From Vagococcus salmoninarum (GTDB lineage: Bacteria > Bacillota > Bacilli > Lactobacillales > Vagococcaceae): DNA of 64,000 nt. Each line of letters begins with the position of its first letter. Position 1 is the first letter of the stretch. The notes under the pieces are model-generated. The model was given only the letters and a program-made list of their open reading frames with translations, did not search any database and was not told where the DNA came from. Position numbers and translations under genes: made by a program. Shown here one piece after another: positions 50,250 through 59,105 of the stretch. The stretch covers positions 51,237 to 115,236 of the forward strand of contig NZ_NGJU01000010.1 of NCBI RefSeq assembly GCF_003987495.1, written 5' to 3'.

Positions 50250-51215
50250 ATGTCCCAAAGTCAAAATATGTCAATCAAGAAAAGAGGAGTTTCCAAAGGT
50301 AAACAAAAAAAGCCTTTAAGCTTAAAAAAAATATTACAAAGTTGGCAATTGTACGTCTTTGTTTTACCAGCATTCTTATTTTTCTTAATCTTTAGTTACG
50401 TCCCAATGTATGGAGTTATCATCGCTTTTAAAGATTATATGCCTTCACTAGGAATTTTCGGTAGTCCTTGGGTTGGTTTTAAACATTTTCAACGTTTTTT
50501 TGATTCTTACTATTTTTGGGATTTAATCAAAAATACATTAGGAATCAGCGTTTACTCTTTGATTGTTGGGTTTCCCTTACCGATTATTTTAGCTTTAGCT
50601 TTAAATGAAGCTAAGGACGGGATTTTTAAAAAGTTTACCCAAACAGTCACTTATGCCCCTAATTTTATTTCAGTCGTCGTCATGGTCGGGATGATGATTT
50701 CATTTCTATCGCCATCGACGGGGATCATCAATCACTTGTTAGAATTTTTAGGCTTCAACCGAATTGCCTTTACAACAGATCCTCGCTGGTTTAAAACAAT
50801 CTATGTCTTATCTGGAGTATGGCAAGGCACAGGGTGGGGATCAGTTATTTATTTAGCCGCCTTGTCTGGCGTAGATACTCAGCTTCATGAAGCGGCCACC
50901 GTTGATGGCGCAAGTCGCCTGCAAAGAATTTTTTATATTAATTTGCCAACGATTATTCCAACGATGGTCATTTTATTAATTATGAATGTGGGAAGTTTAA
51001 TGGCCATGGGGTATGAAAAAATCTTATTATTACAAAATCCTTTAAATATGGAGTCTTCAAATGTCATTGCGACCTTTGTCTACCGCCAAGGTCTACTAGA
51101 TGCTCAATACAGTTATGCCGCCGCTGTTGGCTTATTTAATTCAGTGATTAATGCGATTCTTTTAATTGTCGTTAATAAGATTTCGAGAAAAGTCAGTGAG
51201 GTGAGCTTATGGTAA
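50250..51215 (+). CDS. Carbohydrate ABC transporter permease (LplB/YtcP-type, first subunit)
   Basis: 321 residues with six transmembrane helices after a basic N-terminus. FVLPAFLFFLIFSYVPMYGVIIAFKDY (about 45-71) and the EAA loop region AATVDGASRLQRIFYINLPTIIP (about 214-236) are diagnostic of binding-protein-dependent sugar permeases of the LplB family. I chose ATG 50250, 6 nt after AAAAGGAGGA; the in-frame 50211 start overlaps the cre site. It pairs with the next permease gene, overlapping by 7 bp. Confidence 0.9.
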   Translation: MSQSQNMSIKKRGVSKGKQKKPLSLKKILQSWQLYVFVLPAFLFFLIFSYVPMYGVIIAFKDYMPSLGIFGSPWVGFKHFQRFFDSYYFWDLIKNTLGISVYSLIVGFPLPIILALALNEAKDGIFKKFTQTVTYAPNFISVVVMVGMMISFLSPSTGIINHLLEFLGFNRIAFTTDPRWFKTIYVLSGVWQGTGWGSVIYLAALSGVDTQLHEAATVDGASRLQRIFYINLPTIIPTMVILLIMNVGSLMAMGYEKILLLQNPLNMESSNVIATFVYRQGLLDAQYSYAAAVGLFNSVINAILLIVVNKISRKVSEVSLW

Positions 51216-52141
51216 GAAAAAAACAGCAAGGAAAGAAAAAGATGATAAAAGAGTCGAAAACTGATAAACTTTTCATGGTTTTTGTTTATCTCTTTTTAAG
51301 CGCTGCTTTAATCGCAGTGTTATACCCGTTGATTTATATTATTAGTGCCTCAATCAGTGACCCTCAGTTAGTCAACTCTGGCAAGATGTATCTGTTACCT
51401 AAAGGGATTACTTTCGAAGGCTACCAGACGATTTTGGAAAATACTGGCATTTGGCGAGGGTATTTAAACACAATCTACTATACGGTTTTAGGAACAAGTA
51501 TCAATCTCTTAGTTACTCTGCCTTGTGCCTATGCCTTATCGCGAGTTGATTTTTATGGTCGTAAGTTGTTTATGAATTTCATGTTAGTCACAATGTTTTT
51601 AAGTGGTGGCTTAATTCCTAGTTACTTATTAATTAAGAATCTCGGTATGTTCAATACGGTGTGGGCCATGGTTATTCCTAATGCGGCATCTGTTTACAAC
51701 ATTGTTGTAACGAGAACTTTTTTCCAATCGGCGATTCCTAGAGAAATGGAAGAGGCGGCAATCATTGATGGTTGCTCAAATTTTAAGTTGTTTATGCGAA
51801 TCATTCTGCCTTTATCAATGCCGATTGTTGCAGTTATGGCGCTGTTTTACGGTGTTGGTCACTGGAATAGCTATTTTAACGCCTTGATTTATTTATCTGA
51901 TAAGGCTAGCTACCCTTTACAAATGGTGTTAAGAGAAATCTTAGTTTTACAAGATTTGTCATCAACAGCTAGTGGAACGGTTTCAAGTAGTGTTGCTGAA
52001 CTAATTTATAGTAAACAGCAGTTAGTTCAAGTTATTAAATATGGCGTTATGCTAGTATCAACCTTACCAGTCATTATTGCCTACCCATTTTTACAAAAGT
52101 ACTTTGTTAAAGGGGTCATGGTTGGTTCATTAAAAGGTTAG
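51209..52141 (+). CDS. Carbohydrate ABC transporter permease (LplC-type, second subunit)
   Basis: 310 residues with six transmembrane helices. It contains AVLYPLIYIISASISDPQLV (about 31-50) and the EAA motif EEAAIIDGCSNFKLFMRIILPLSMP (about 186-210). ATG 51209 follows GAGGTGAGC and overlaps the preceding gene; an internal ATG at 51242 is possible. With the previous subunit it forms the transmembrane channel. No ATPase gene lies in the island, so an MsmX-like shared ATPase is presumably used. Confidence 0.9.
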   Translation: MVRKKQQGKKKMIKESKTDKLFMVFVYLFLSAALIAVLYPLIYIISASISDPQLVNSGKMYLLPKGITFEGYQTILENTGIWRGYLNTIYYTVLGTSINLLVTLPCAYALSRVDFYGRKLFMNFMLVTMFLSGGLIPSYLLIKNLGMFNTVWAMVIPNAASVYNIVVTRTFFQSAIPREMEEAAIIDGCSNFKLFMRIILPLSMPIVAVMALFYGVGHWNSYFNALIYLSDKASYPLQMVLREILVLQDLSSTASGTVSSSVAELIYSKQQLVQVIKYGVMLVSTLPVIIAYPFLQKYFVKGVMVGSLKG

Positions 52142-52191
52142 CTAGTCGGCAAGTGTCTGTCTCTTAGTAATGATTCAAAGGAGTGAATAAT

Positions 52192-53820
52192 GTGAAAAAT
52201 AAGCAACTTAAATGGTTGTTGCCAGTTCTTTTATTTTCAGGTGTCGTTTTAATTGGGTGTTCCAACACTAATCAAGGGGATCAAGATCAGCAAGCATCTG
52301 ATGTCGTCGTTGAAACAACCGGCTTTCCGATTGTTAAAGAAACGTTAGAAATGACTTTGATGGCACCAGGTACTGGCTTAGTTGAATGGGATGAAATGGC
52401 GACAATGACGGATTACGCTGAGCAGACAAATATCAACTTCAAATACACAACACCACCTTTAAGTGATTTTGGTACAAAATTAAACTTAGCCTTTGCTAGT
52501 GGCGACTTAGCTGATATTATTTTCGCAGCTGGCTCAAACTTAACGGCTGCTATGGAAGTCGATTACGGGGAGCAAGGGATCTTAGTTCCTTTAGAAGAGC
52601 TGATTCCTACATATGCCCCGAATTTACATCAACTAATGGAAGCCGAGCCAGATATTCGTAAATCGATTACGGCTACAGACGGTCATATTTATTCCTTGCC
52701 GGGGATTAGCCGAGGCGATACAGCGATTTGGCCTCGAGGACCGGTTTGGTATAACGGTACTTGGTTAGAAAAATTAAACGTGACGGAATTACCGAAGACG
52801 ACAGATGAGTTTTATGAGTTACTCTTACGTTTTAAAAATGAAGACCCTAATGACACAGGGGCGGAAGATTCAATTCCGATGTCAGATTCAAAACTGGATA
52901 GCTTACGACCATGGTTATTATCGGCTTTTGGTATTAAATCTCTAGGAATAGAAGAAGTTGGCGGCCAAGTGCGCTATGCACCGATGACGGAAAACTACCA
53001 AGGTTACTTAACTTACATGCACAAATTGTATCAAGAAGGCTTGATTGATGCGGAAGTTTATTCCCAATCTGATGAGCAGAAAAAAGCCAAAGGACAAAAC
53101 AATCAATTAGGTGTTTTCCCAGACTGGTTCTCTTACTTCACAACTGGCCAAACAGAAGATGAGGCCATCAATAATCCGATGTTCCACCCTTTGACTAGCC
53201 CATTTTCTGAAACCGCCATTGTGCCAGGAAGCCCACGTTTAGTCCGTGGCGTCTTTGCCATTACGAAAGATAATCCTAGTCCGGCAGCTTCACTACGCTG
53301 GGTCGATCATTTTTATTCTGAAGCCGGCTATGAATATATGGAACAAGGGCCGGAAGGCGTTCTTTGGGAGTATCAAGAAAACAGTCAAGGGGAAGCTGTT
53401 AAAGTTTATGCCCCAGGGATTGACCCTGATAAAGGGGAAGAAGAGCGTGGGAAAGTCTCACCTGCTTACGGCTTAGCAGTGCCTGGTTTAAGTGCCTCAA
53501 CGCCACAAATTAGACGGGCCGTCACAGACAGTGATGAAAACGTCTTTAATCAGTTTATTAAAACCGAAACCCAAGAGAAAATCGAAAAATTTGCTGAAGT
53601 TCCTTATCCGTTAGTCTATCTAACAAAAGAGGAGCAAGACAAAGTCAGCGCCTCAGCAACTGATTTAGCAACTTACATTGAGCAAATGGAAGCCAAGTTT
53701 ATAACAGGTGTTGAACCTTTATCGAATTGGGACAAGTTTATCGATACCATTGAATCTATGGGAATTGCAGAGTATGTCAGTGTTTATCAAGAGGCTTATG
53801 ATAAGTGGGAAGGCTCATAA
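52192..53820 (+). CDS. Extracellular solute-binding lipoprotein of the glycan ABC importer (LplA-like)
   Basis: 542 residues. A lipoprotein signal (MKNKQLKWLLPVLLFSGVVL) ends in the lipobox LIGC at about residues 19-22, followed by a Gln/Asp-rich linker. The mature protein shows the large family 1 fold seen in LplA/NgtS-type oligosaccharide-binding proteins, with LNLAFASGDLADIIFAAG (about 98) and PGISRGDTAIWPRGPVWYNGTWLEKLNV (about 174). GTG 52192 is used because AAAGGAG is 8 nt upstream; the earlier GTG 52183 overlaps that site. It supplies substrate specificity to the importer, and the neighbouring enzymes suggest a fucosylated, GlcNAc-containing oligosaccharide. Confidence 0.9.
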   Translation: MKNKQLKWLLPVLLFSGVVLIGCSNTNQGDQDQQASDVVVETTGFPIVKETLEMTLMAPGTGLVEWDEMATMTDYAEQTNINFKYTTPPLSDFGTKLNLAFASGDLADIIFAAGSNLTAAMEVDYGEQGILVPLEELIPTYAPNLHQLMEAEPDIRKSITATDGHIYSLPGISRGDTAIWPRGPVWYNGTWLEKLNVTELPKTTDEFYELLLRFKNEDPNDTGAEDSIPMSDSKLDSLRPWLLSAFGIKSLGIEEVGGQVRYAPMTENYQGYLTYMHKLYQEGLIDAEVYSQSDEQKKAKGQNNQLGVFPDWFSYFTTGQTEDEAINNPMFHPLTSPFSETAIVPGSPRLVRGVFAITKDNPSPAASLRWVDHFYSEAGYEYMEQGPEGVLWEYQENSQGEAVKVYAPGIDPDKGEEERGKVSPAYGLAVPGLSASTPQIRRAVTDSDENVFNQFIKTETQEKIEKFAEVPYPLVYLTKEEQDKVSASATDLATYIEQMEAKFITGVEPLSNWDKFIDTIESMGIAEYVSVYQEAYDKWEGS

Positions 53821-53856
53821 TCAGTCTGTAACAACAGACAGAAAGACTTAATTTAA

Positions 53857-53912
53857 AAACTGAGACATGACATTTTTCAAGCCAGTTTTGAAAAGACATG
53901 TCTCAGTTTTTT
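53857..53912 (+). terminator. Long rho-independent terminator after the ABC importer genes
   Basis: AAACTGAGACATG (53857-53869) pairs with CATGTCTCAGTTT (53897-53909), with an inner TTTTCAA/TTGAAAA stem, and runs into T6. The GH84 gene starts just beyond it, so that gene depends on read-through or an unseen promoter. Confidence 0.88.
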
Positions 53913-53948
53913 GTTAATAATAACGGACAAGTGAGAGGTGTCGATAAA

Positions 53949-55598
53949 ATGGACCAAGGAATACCTTTAGATTATCAAGAAGTATATACTCGTCACGAGT
54001 ATTTGTCATTTCAAAAGCAACAACTAACTATTTGTTTTAAAGGGAATTTTTTTCGCTTTCAAGGGGTCGAGACAGTCAAAAGATTTATGAACCCCCGAAC
54101 TATTAGCTGGCTGAAGAGCCATGACCATGTTGAGGCAGATTTAACTTTGACTCATAACTACGACCGGCAACTATCAGGAGACAGCTTTCGCTTAACTAGT
54201 AATGAGCAAGGACAGATTACAATCACCACCCATAATTTTCGCGGCTTACGCTATGCCTTAGAAGCCTTGGAAAGCTTGCTAATCATCACGGATACGGCGA
54301 TTCATGTCCCCCTTATCACGATTAATCATGAAGTTGAACTCGACATTCGTGGGGTGATTGAAGGTTTTTACGGCGAACCGTGGTCACAGTTTCAGCGGCT
54401 AGATCTCTTAAAGTTTTTAGGAGCCAATCGCTTAAATACTTATATGTACGGACCAAAAGATGATTTAAAACAACGAAAATTATGGCGAGAGCTTTACGAC
54501 GATCAAGCTTTAGCTGACTTAAAGGAACTGAATCAACTGGCAGAAATTGAACTAATTGATTTTTACTACATGATTAGCCCCGGCAACGATCTTAACTTTA
54601 ACGCTTCTCAAGACCTTTTGGCATTAGAAGCTAAGTTAAGCCAGTTAATCGCCATCGGCGTCAGACATTTTGGCTTGCTTTTAGATGATATTGACTACAC
54701 CTTAAGGAAGGAAGGGCAAAAAAGGTTCCAGACAGCCGCTCAAGCCCAAGCCTTTTTAACTGTCCATCTTAACAATTTTTTAAAAGCGAACTTAGTTGAT
54801 TACACCTTAGTCGTCTGTCCTACAGAATACGATAACCAGTTAGACTCACCTTACTTAGCGGAACTAAGCAGTTGTCTACCACTAGAAATCCCTTTCTTTT
54901 GGACTGGTCCAGAAACTTTGGCAACTCAGATTACGACGGCAGATTTGGAAAATATTGCAAACATTTATCAGCGCCCGCTGATTATTTGGGACAATGTGCC
55001 TGTTAATGATTATCAAAATGATTCTCAAAAAGTCTTTCTAAGTCCTTATAGTAATCGCAGCCCAAAGCTTGGTCAAGGAACGTATTTAGTCAAAGGGGTC
55101 GTAGCTAATCCGATGCCTCAATGGGAACTATCGAAAGTGACACTTTTAAGTATGGCCCAATTTTTATGGTTTCCACAACATAAAAAAGGGAGTGAGGACT
55201 GGCGTATGTTATTAGAAAAACTCGTACCAAAGGAGTTCGTATCTGCTTTAGCAGTGTTTATTAAACATAACCCTAACAAATATCTGAAAGAACCTTTAAC
55301 GTTACCTTTAAAAATGGCCATTCAGGCTAAAAATTTCAAAGAGTTAACGAAAGAAATTGAAGAATTACAAGAAGCTGCTCTTAAATTAAAAACATTACCT
55401 AACCAGGGACTTTTAAAAGAGTTGGCACCGTGGTTACAACGAATTCTGTTAGACTGGGAATTTTGGCAAGGAATTATAAAGGAAGATCTGGCCCTACAAG
55501 AAAAATTACTAGGGGAGTTACTTCAACAGCCAGTCATTATCGGGACGAATATCCCCCTTAATTATTATAATTATTGGCAAGATAAGACTTTTAGATAG
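53949..55598 (+). CDS. Glycoside hydrolase family 84 beta-N-acetylglucosaminidase (O-GlcNAcase-like)
   Basis: 549 residues, no signal peptide. The catalytic domain begins with DIRGVIEGFYGEPWSQFQR (about 135-153), followed by NTYMYGPKDDLKQRKLWRELY and YYMISPGNDLNF. The Asp pair of GLLLDDIDYTL (about 242) corresponds to the GH84 catalytic acids. ATPxxxN-like ANPMPQWELSKVTLLSMAQFLW and a helical C-terminal region complete the family pattern. An N-terminal alpha/beta GH20b-like domain (about 1-130) precedes it. ATG 53949 follows GAGAGGTG; the longer frame from 53898 begins inside the terminator stem. Its cytoplasmic location fits intracellular hydrolysis of imported GlcNAc-containing glycans rather than the secreted hyaluronidase-like toxins of the family. 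Confidence 0.87.
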   Translation: MDQGIPLDYQEVYTRHEYLSFQKQQLTICFKGNFFRFQGVETVKRFMNPRTISWLKSHDHVEADLTLTHNYDRQLSGDSFRLTSNEQGQITITTHNFRGLRYALEALESLLIITDTAIHVPLITINHEVELDIRGVIEGFYGEPWSQFQRLDLLKFLGANRLNTYMYGPKDDLKQRKLWRELYDDQALADLKELNQLAEIELIDFYYMISPGNDLNFNASQDLLALEAKLSQLIAIGVRHFGLLLDDIDYTLRKEGQKRFQTAAQAQAFLTVHLNNFLKANLVDYTLVVCPTEYDNQLDSPYLAELSSCLPLEIPFFWTGPETLATQITTADLENIANIYQRPLIIWDNVPVNDYQNDSQKVFLSPYSNRSPKLGQGTYLVKGVVANPMPQWELSKVTLLSMAQFLWFPQHKKGSEDWRMLLEKLVPKEFVSALAVFIKHNPNKYLKEPLTLPLKMAIQAKNFKELTKEIEELQEAALKLKTLPNQGLLKELAPWLQRILLDWEFWQGIIKEDLALQEKLLGELLQQPVIIGTNIPLNYYNYWQDKTFR

Positions 55599-55609
55599 AG
55601 TGTCTATCT
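55593..55609 (+). terminator. Hairpin at the end of the GH84 gene
   Basis: AGATAGA (55593-55599), GTG loop, TCTATCT (55603-55609). No immediate T run follows on the plus strand, so termination here is uncertain. The T8 tract at about 55630 is detached. Confidence 0.4.
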
Positions 55610-55763
55610 GAAAAAAGCACGAATGATCTTTTTTTGTTAAAAAACCTCCGAATAATTCGCTGTTTTCTTTACAATACATGTTTTTATATGTCTTTAAGAT
55701 GACAAAAAAACGAAAAAACAATTATTAATAAATTCTTACGAATTAATTGAAACGTTGTTGTTA

Positions 55764-55789
55764 CATGTTTGTAAAAAACATGCTAGAAT
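55764..55789 (+). promoter_or_regulatory. Promoter with overlapping palindrome upstream of oatA
   Basis: The inverted repeat CATGTTT (55764-55770)/AAACATG (55776-55782) overlaps the extended -10 TGCTAGAAT (55781-55789). A related ACATGTTTTTATATG occurs about 90 bp upstream. A repressor site is plausible. Confidence 0.45.
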
Positions 55790-55852
55790 GTAATATGTCG
55801 CAACAAACCAAAAGGGGTGTGTGACGATTTCAGATGCAGGAGGCAATGTTTT

Positions 55853-57616
55853 GTGACAACTTCAGAAAAAACGAAAAGTTATTTACCTAGTATTGATGGG
55901 TTAAGAGCTTTAGCAATTATTTTTGTATTAGGTTATCATTTTAGGTTACCATTTTGGCGCGGTGGATTTATTGGAGTTGACATTTTTTTCCTCTTGTCAG
56001 GTTATTTAATTACAACAGGTTTATTACGAGAATGGCAAAAGTCAGGTGAATTTAATTTTAAAGAATTTTGGTTAAAAAGGCTTCGCCGCTTATTGCCAGC
56101 TCTAGTTGTCATGGTTGTAGTGATTTTATTAATCAGTTTCCTTTTTTATCCAAAGGTTTTTAGTAAAAGTTGGGGCGATGGCCTAGCAGGGATTTTACAA
56201 GTTAATAACTGGTGGGCAATTTTTCAAGAAATTCCATACTTTGATACTTTTGGTAGTCCTAGTCCATTTAAACATCTTTGGTCTTTAGGGATCGAAGGTC
56301 AGTTCTATTTCTTTTGGCCGCTTGTTCTGTTTGGTTTATTAAAACTATTAAAAAAACGGCAACATGTTTTAAAAATAATTATTGGTGTAGGTATTCTCTC
56401 AGCACTGCTAATGGCTGTGCTGTACGGAAATTCTGGAATTGATCGGGTTTATTACGGTACAGATACTCGTTTATTCACGATCTTAGCTGGTTGTTCTTTA
56501 GGCTTCATTTGGCCTTATACAATTTTACCGCCAACTATTAGTCGCCAAACTCGAGAACTATTTGATGGGTTAGGTTTACTTTCCTTAGTCGGTTTAATTA
56601 TGTTAGCGATGCTTCTGAATGAATATCAAAGCTTTTTGTATCGTGGCGGTTTTGTCTTAGTTGCAGTCTTAACAATCATCTTAGTGACAACTTTAGTTTT
56701 ACCAACTACGCGGATGGGTGCTTATTTTAGTCATCCATGGTTAATCTGGATTGGCCAACGGTCTTACAGTATCTATTTATGGCATTTTCCAATTATCGCC
56801 TTAACGACACCAGTAAAGTTAATTGGCACCTTTCAACCTCTCTTGATTAGCTTACAATTACTCTTAACTTTATTAATATCAGAATTCTCTTTCCGCTGGT
56901 TAGAAGAACCGATTCGTAAAGAGGGCTTAAAGAATTATCTTAAAAAGCTTAAAACTTTTAAGCTTAAAAGTCACCCTTTGGTCGCAGTCTTGGCTTCCAG
57001 TGTTTTATTAATTGGGGTTGTTCTAGGTGGCACTAGTTATTTTTTAGTGGCTCCTAAAAAAAATGTCCAACCGCCAGCACCTGTTATCGAAGAATCGACA
57101 ACTAGTAGTTCAGAAGTCAGTAAACCAGTTATCACAGATATTTTAGTTATCGGTGATTCGATTATTAGTGGTGCTGAAGAAGCATTAACTAAAGCGGTGC
57201 CGGGAATTGTTATCGATGGCAAAATTGGTCGTCAGTTAGTAGATGCTAGTGAGTTATTAGAAAAGAAATACATGAAAATCAATCACGATAAGGCGTTACT
57301 TATTTTAGAATTAGGTTCTAATAGCCCCTTTGAACCTAAAGAATTAGAAAGCTTTTTGAAAAAAATTGAGAAGGCCCATGTGATGATCATTAATACTCGA
57401 GTGCCTCGCGATTGGGAAAAAGATGTTAATCGTTTATTAGCAGAAGCAACCCTTAACGAAGACAAGCGTTTGTTATTAGATTGGTATAGTTTAGCGATTA
57501 ATAATCCGGCTTTATTAGCAGAAGATGGCATCCATCTTGAGCCTGGTGAAGGAGTTAATGCTTATACGAAGTTAGTCACTGACGGGTTAGAGAATTATGA
57601 TATCCAATTAAAATAA
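55853..57616 (+). CDS. Peptidoglycan O-acetyltransferase OatA-like (acyltransferase 3 + SGNH domain)
   Basis: 587 residues. The N-terminal acyltransferase-3 domain (about 10-375) has ten or more helices and starts YLPSIDGLRALAIIFVLGYH, with GGFIGVDIFFLLSGYLIT and the conserved R/D/H residues. A further helix (VAVLASSVLLIGVVLGGTSYFL, about 378-399) leads through a Ser/Thr linker to an extracellular SGNH esterase domain. That domain has ILVIGDSIISGAEEAL (catalytic Ser near 438) and DGIHLEPGEG (Asp/His near 562). OatA O-acetylates muramic acid and confers lysozyme resistance; acylation of another wall polymer is possible. GTG 55853 follows AGGAGG by 9 nt; the 55817 frame extension lacks a suitable site. 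Confidence 0.87.
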   Translation: MTTSEKTKSYLPSIDGLRALAIIFVLGYHFRLPFWRGGFIGVDIFFLLSGYLITTGLLREWQKSGEFNFKEFWLKRLRRLLPALVVMVVVILLISFLFYPKVFSKSWGDGLAGILQVNNWWAIFQEIPYFDTFGSPSPFKHLWSLGIEGQFYFFWPLVLFGLLKLLKKRQHVLKIIIGVGILSALLMAVLYGNSGIDRVYYGTDTRLFTILAGCSLGFIWPYTILPPTISRQTRELFDGLGLLSLVGLIMLAMLLNEYQSFLYRGGFVLVAVLTIILVTTLVLPTTRMGAYFSHPWLIWIGQRSYSIYLWHFPIIALTTPVKLIGTFQPLLISLQLLLTLLISEFSFRWLEEPIRKEGLKNYLKKLKTFKLKSHPLVAVLASSVLLIGVVLGGTSYFLVAPKKNVQPPAPVIEESTTSSSEVSKPVITDILVIGDSIISGAEEALTKAVPGIVIDGKIGRQLVDASELLEKKYMKINHDKALLILELGSNSPFEPKELESFLKKIEKAHVMIINTRVPRDWEKDVNRLLAEATLNEDKRLLLDWYSLAINNPALLAEDGIHLEPGEGVNAYTKLVTDGLENYDIQLK

Positions 57617-57620
57617 GGAG

Positions 57621-57657
57621 TAACTAGACAGTTTATAATGGCTGTCTAGTTATTTTT
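57621..57657 (+). terminator. Rho-independent terminator after oatA
   Basis: TAACTAGACAG (57621-57631) pairs with CTGTCTAGTTA (57642-57652), then T5. Confidence 0.9.
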
Positions 57658-57701
57658 ACCTTAAAATGGCTAATTTTAGTGAAAAAAATCATGAATTTTC
57701 C

Positions 57702-57729
57702 TTGTTATATTCAATTAGTATGAGATAAT
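57702..57729 (+). promoter_or_regulatory. Promoter for the AI-2E family gene
   Basis: TTGTTA (57702-57707), 16-bp spacer, GATAAT (57724-57729) with an upstream TGA. Confidence 0.6.
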
Positions 57730-57760
57730 GTGAGAGAAAATGATCAATGGAGGCTGTAAT

Positions 57761-58795
57761 TTGAATCTTTGGGAAAAATTTAAAGAAAACGACAGTTTAA
57801 GACGAACTGCCGTATTATTAGTAATTTGTAGTATTTTATTTCTAGTTAAAGAAATTATTAGTTTGATTTTATTAACATTTATATTGACGTATTTGATAAC
57901 CCGCTTAGTAGGCGTGCTTCATAAATGGAGTAAACTGCCTAAAAAACTGCTGGCTATAATGATTTATGGCTTAATTGTGGTTTTCTTATATTTCGCGTTA
58001 ACAATCTATGTACCGAAGTTAATTACTCAAACTATGACAACAATCGAATCTCTTTTTAATTTTTATCAGCAACCAATGTCTGGTAATTCCGTTTTAGAAT
58101 GGATTGGTCAAAACATTAGTTTTAAAGAAATTAAAGACCAAATTTCTTCAGGGGTGAAAGTCCTTTTTGATTACATTACGAGTATTGGTTCAATGGGGAT
58201 GACTTTTATTATGTCCTTTGTGTTAAGTTTCTTTTTCAGTATTGAAGAAGAATGGGTCAAGAGTTTCAGTAAAATGTTTTTATCGAGTAAAATTAGTTTG
58301 TTTAGCCAAGACGTGGCTTACTTAGGTAAGAAGTTTACGAATACTTTCGGCGTTGTTTTGGAAGCTCAGTTTATGATTGCCTTAGTCAACACTTTCTTAA
58401 CGACAATTGGTTTATATTTAATGGGTTTCCCTCAATTACTAAGTCTGGCCTTAATGATTTTTGTCTTTAGTTTAATTCCAGTTGCCGGGGTCATTATTTC
58501 TTGTATTCCCTTAGCTTTGCTAGGGTACTCAGTTGGCGGAATTCAAGATGTTATTTATGTTCTATTAATGATCGCTGTGATTCATATGTTAGAATCTTAT
58601 TTATTAAATCCTAAACTAATGAGTAGTAAAACCGATTTACCCGTCTTTTACATTTTTATTATCTTGATGTTTTCAGAAAAGTTCTTCGGAGTTTGGGGCT
58701 TAGTTATCGGGATTCCTGTTTTTGTCTTCTTACTTGATTTATTAGAAGTCAAGTCGATTGAAAAACATAAATTACCTAAAATACTTAAAAAATAA
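57761..58795 (+). CDS. AI-2E family (PerM/YdiK-like) transporter
   Basis: 344 residues with about seven or eight membrane helices. LVICSILFLVKEIISLILLTFILTYLITRLV near the N-terminus, a central amphipathic stretch, and the C-terminal GVIISCIPLALLGYSVGGIQDVIYVLL and LNPKLMSSKTDLP blocks match the AI-2E/PerM family. The LNPK.M segment is its best signature. Members transport small molecules or act as sodium/proton antiporters; an autoinducer-2 role is not implied. TTG 57761 follows GGAGG by 8 nt and gives a family-like N-terminus (MNLWEKFKEN). ATG 57740 has a poor Shine-Dalgarno. Monocistronic. Confidence 0.83.
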   Translation: MNLWEKFKENDSLRRTAVLLVICSILFLVKEIISLILLTFILTYLITRLVGVLHKWSKLPKKLLAIMIYGLIVVFLYFALTIYVPKLITQTMTTIESLFNFYQQPMSGNSVLEWIGQNISFKEIKDQISSGVKVLFDYITSIGSMGMTFIMSFVLSFFFSIEEEWVKSFSKMFLSSKISLFSQDVAYLGKKFTNTFGVVLEAQFMIALVNTFLTTIGLYLMGFPQLLSLALMIFVFSLIPVAGVIISCIPLALLGYSVGGIQDVIYVLLMIAVIHMLESYLLNPKLMSSKTDLPVFYIFIILMFSEKFFGVWGLVIGIPVFVFLLDLLEVKSIEKHKLPKILKK

Positions 58796-58797
58796 AC

Positions 58798-58837
58798 AGA
58801 GCAATCGCAACCTAAAGAGGCTGCGGTTGCTCTTTTA
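58798..58837 (+). terminator. Rho-independent terminator after the AI-2E gene
   Basis: AGAGCAATCGCA (58798-58809) pairs with TGCGGTTGCTCT (58822-58833, one G-T pair), followed by TTTT. Confidence 0.88.
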
Positions 58838-58959
58838 TTAAAAAACGATGAAAATGTTAGCGTTTTCTCATAATAAAGGAAAAGGAACTTTATCAAAAAT
58901 TAATTGCGAGATTTTAAATTATCGCCTTAAATATTTCAGTTTGATAAACTAGCCACAAG

Positions 58960-58975
58960 TTAACGTTCGTCTTTA
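58960..58975 (-). promoter_or_regulatory. PurBox-like sequence upstream of the nucleotidase gene
   Basis: TTAACGTTCGTCTTTA reads TAAAGACGAACGTTAA on the minus strand and shares the ACGAAC core and A/T flanks with the two sites at the purine permease. It is a single copy; no inverted partner is seen in 58838-59105. The rest of this 310-bp gap is AT-rich, with no clear sigma-A promoter pair. Confidence 0.35.
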
Positions 58976-59105
58976 GCGTTTGTAAAGGGCTTTAAATTTT
59001 ATAGGAATGATGATTAAGCGTTTTACTACTATATGATATTGCAAGGTTCTGTCTTGAATGTTAGAATTAATTTGGTTGAATATTAACATAAGGAGAGTGT
59101 GTGTA

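Noticed and set aside
55834-55890. Short frame ATG CAG GAG GCA upstream of and overlapping oatA
   Set aside because: It overlaps the oatA ribosome-binding site and start, encodes only about 18 codons and has no own Shine-Dalgarno.
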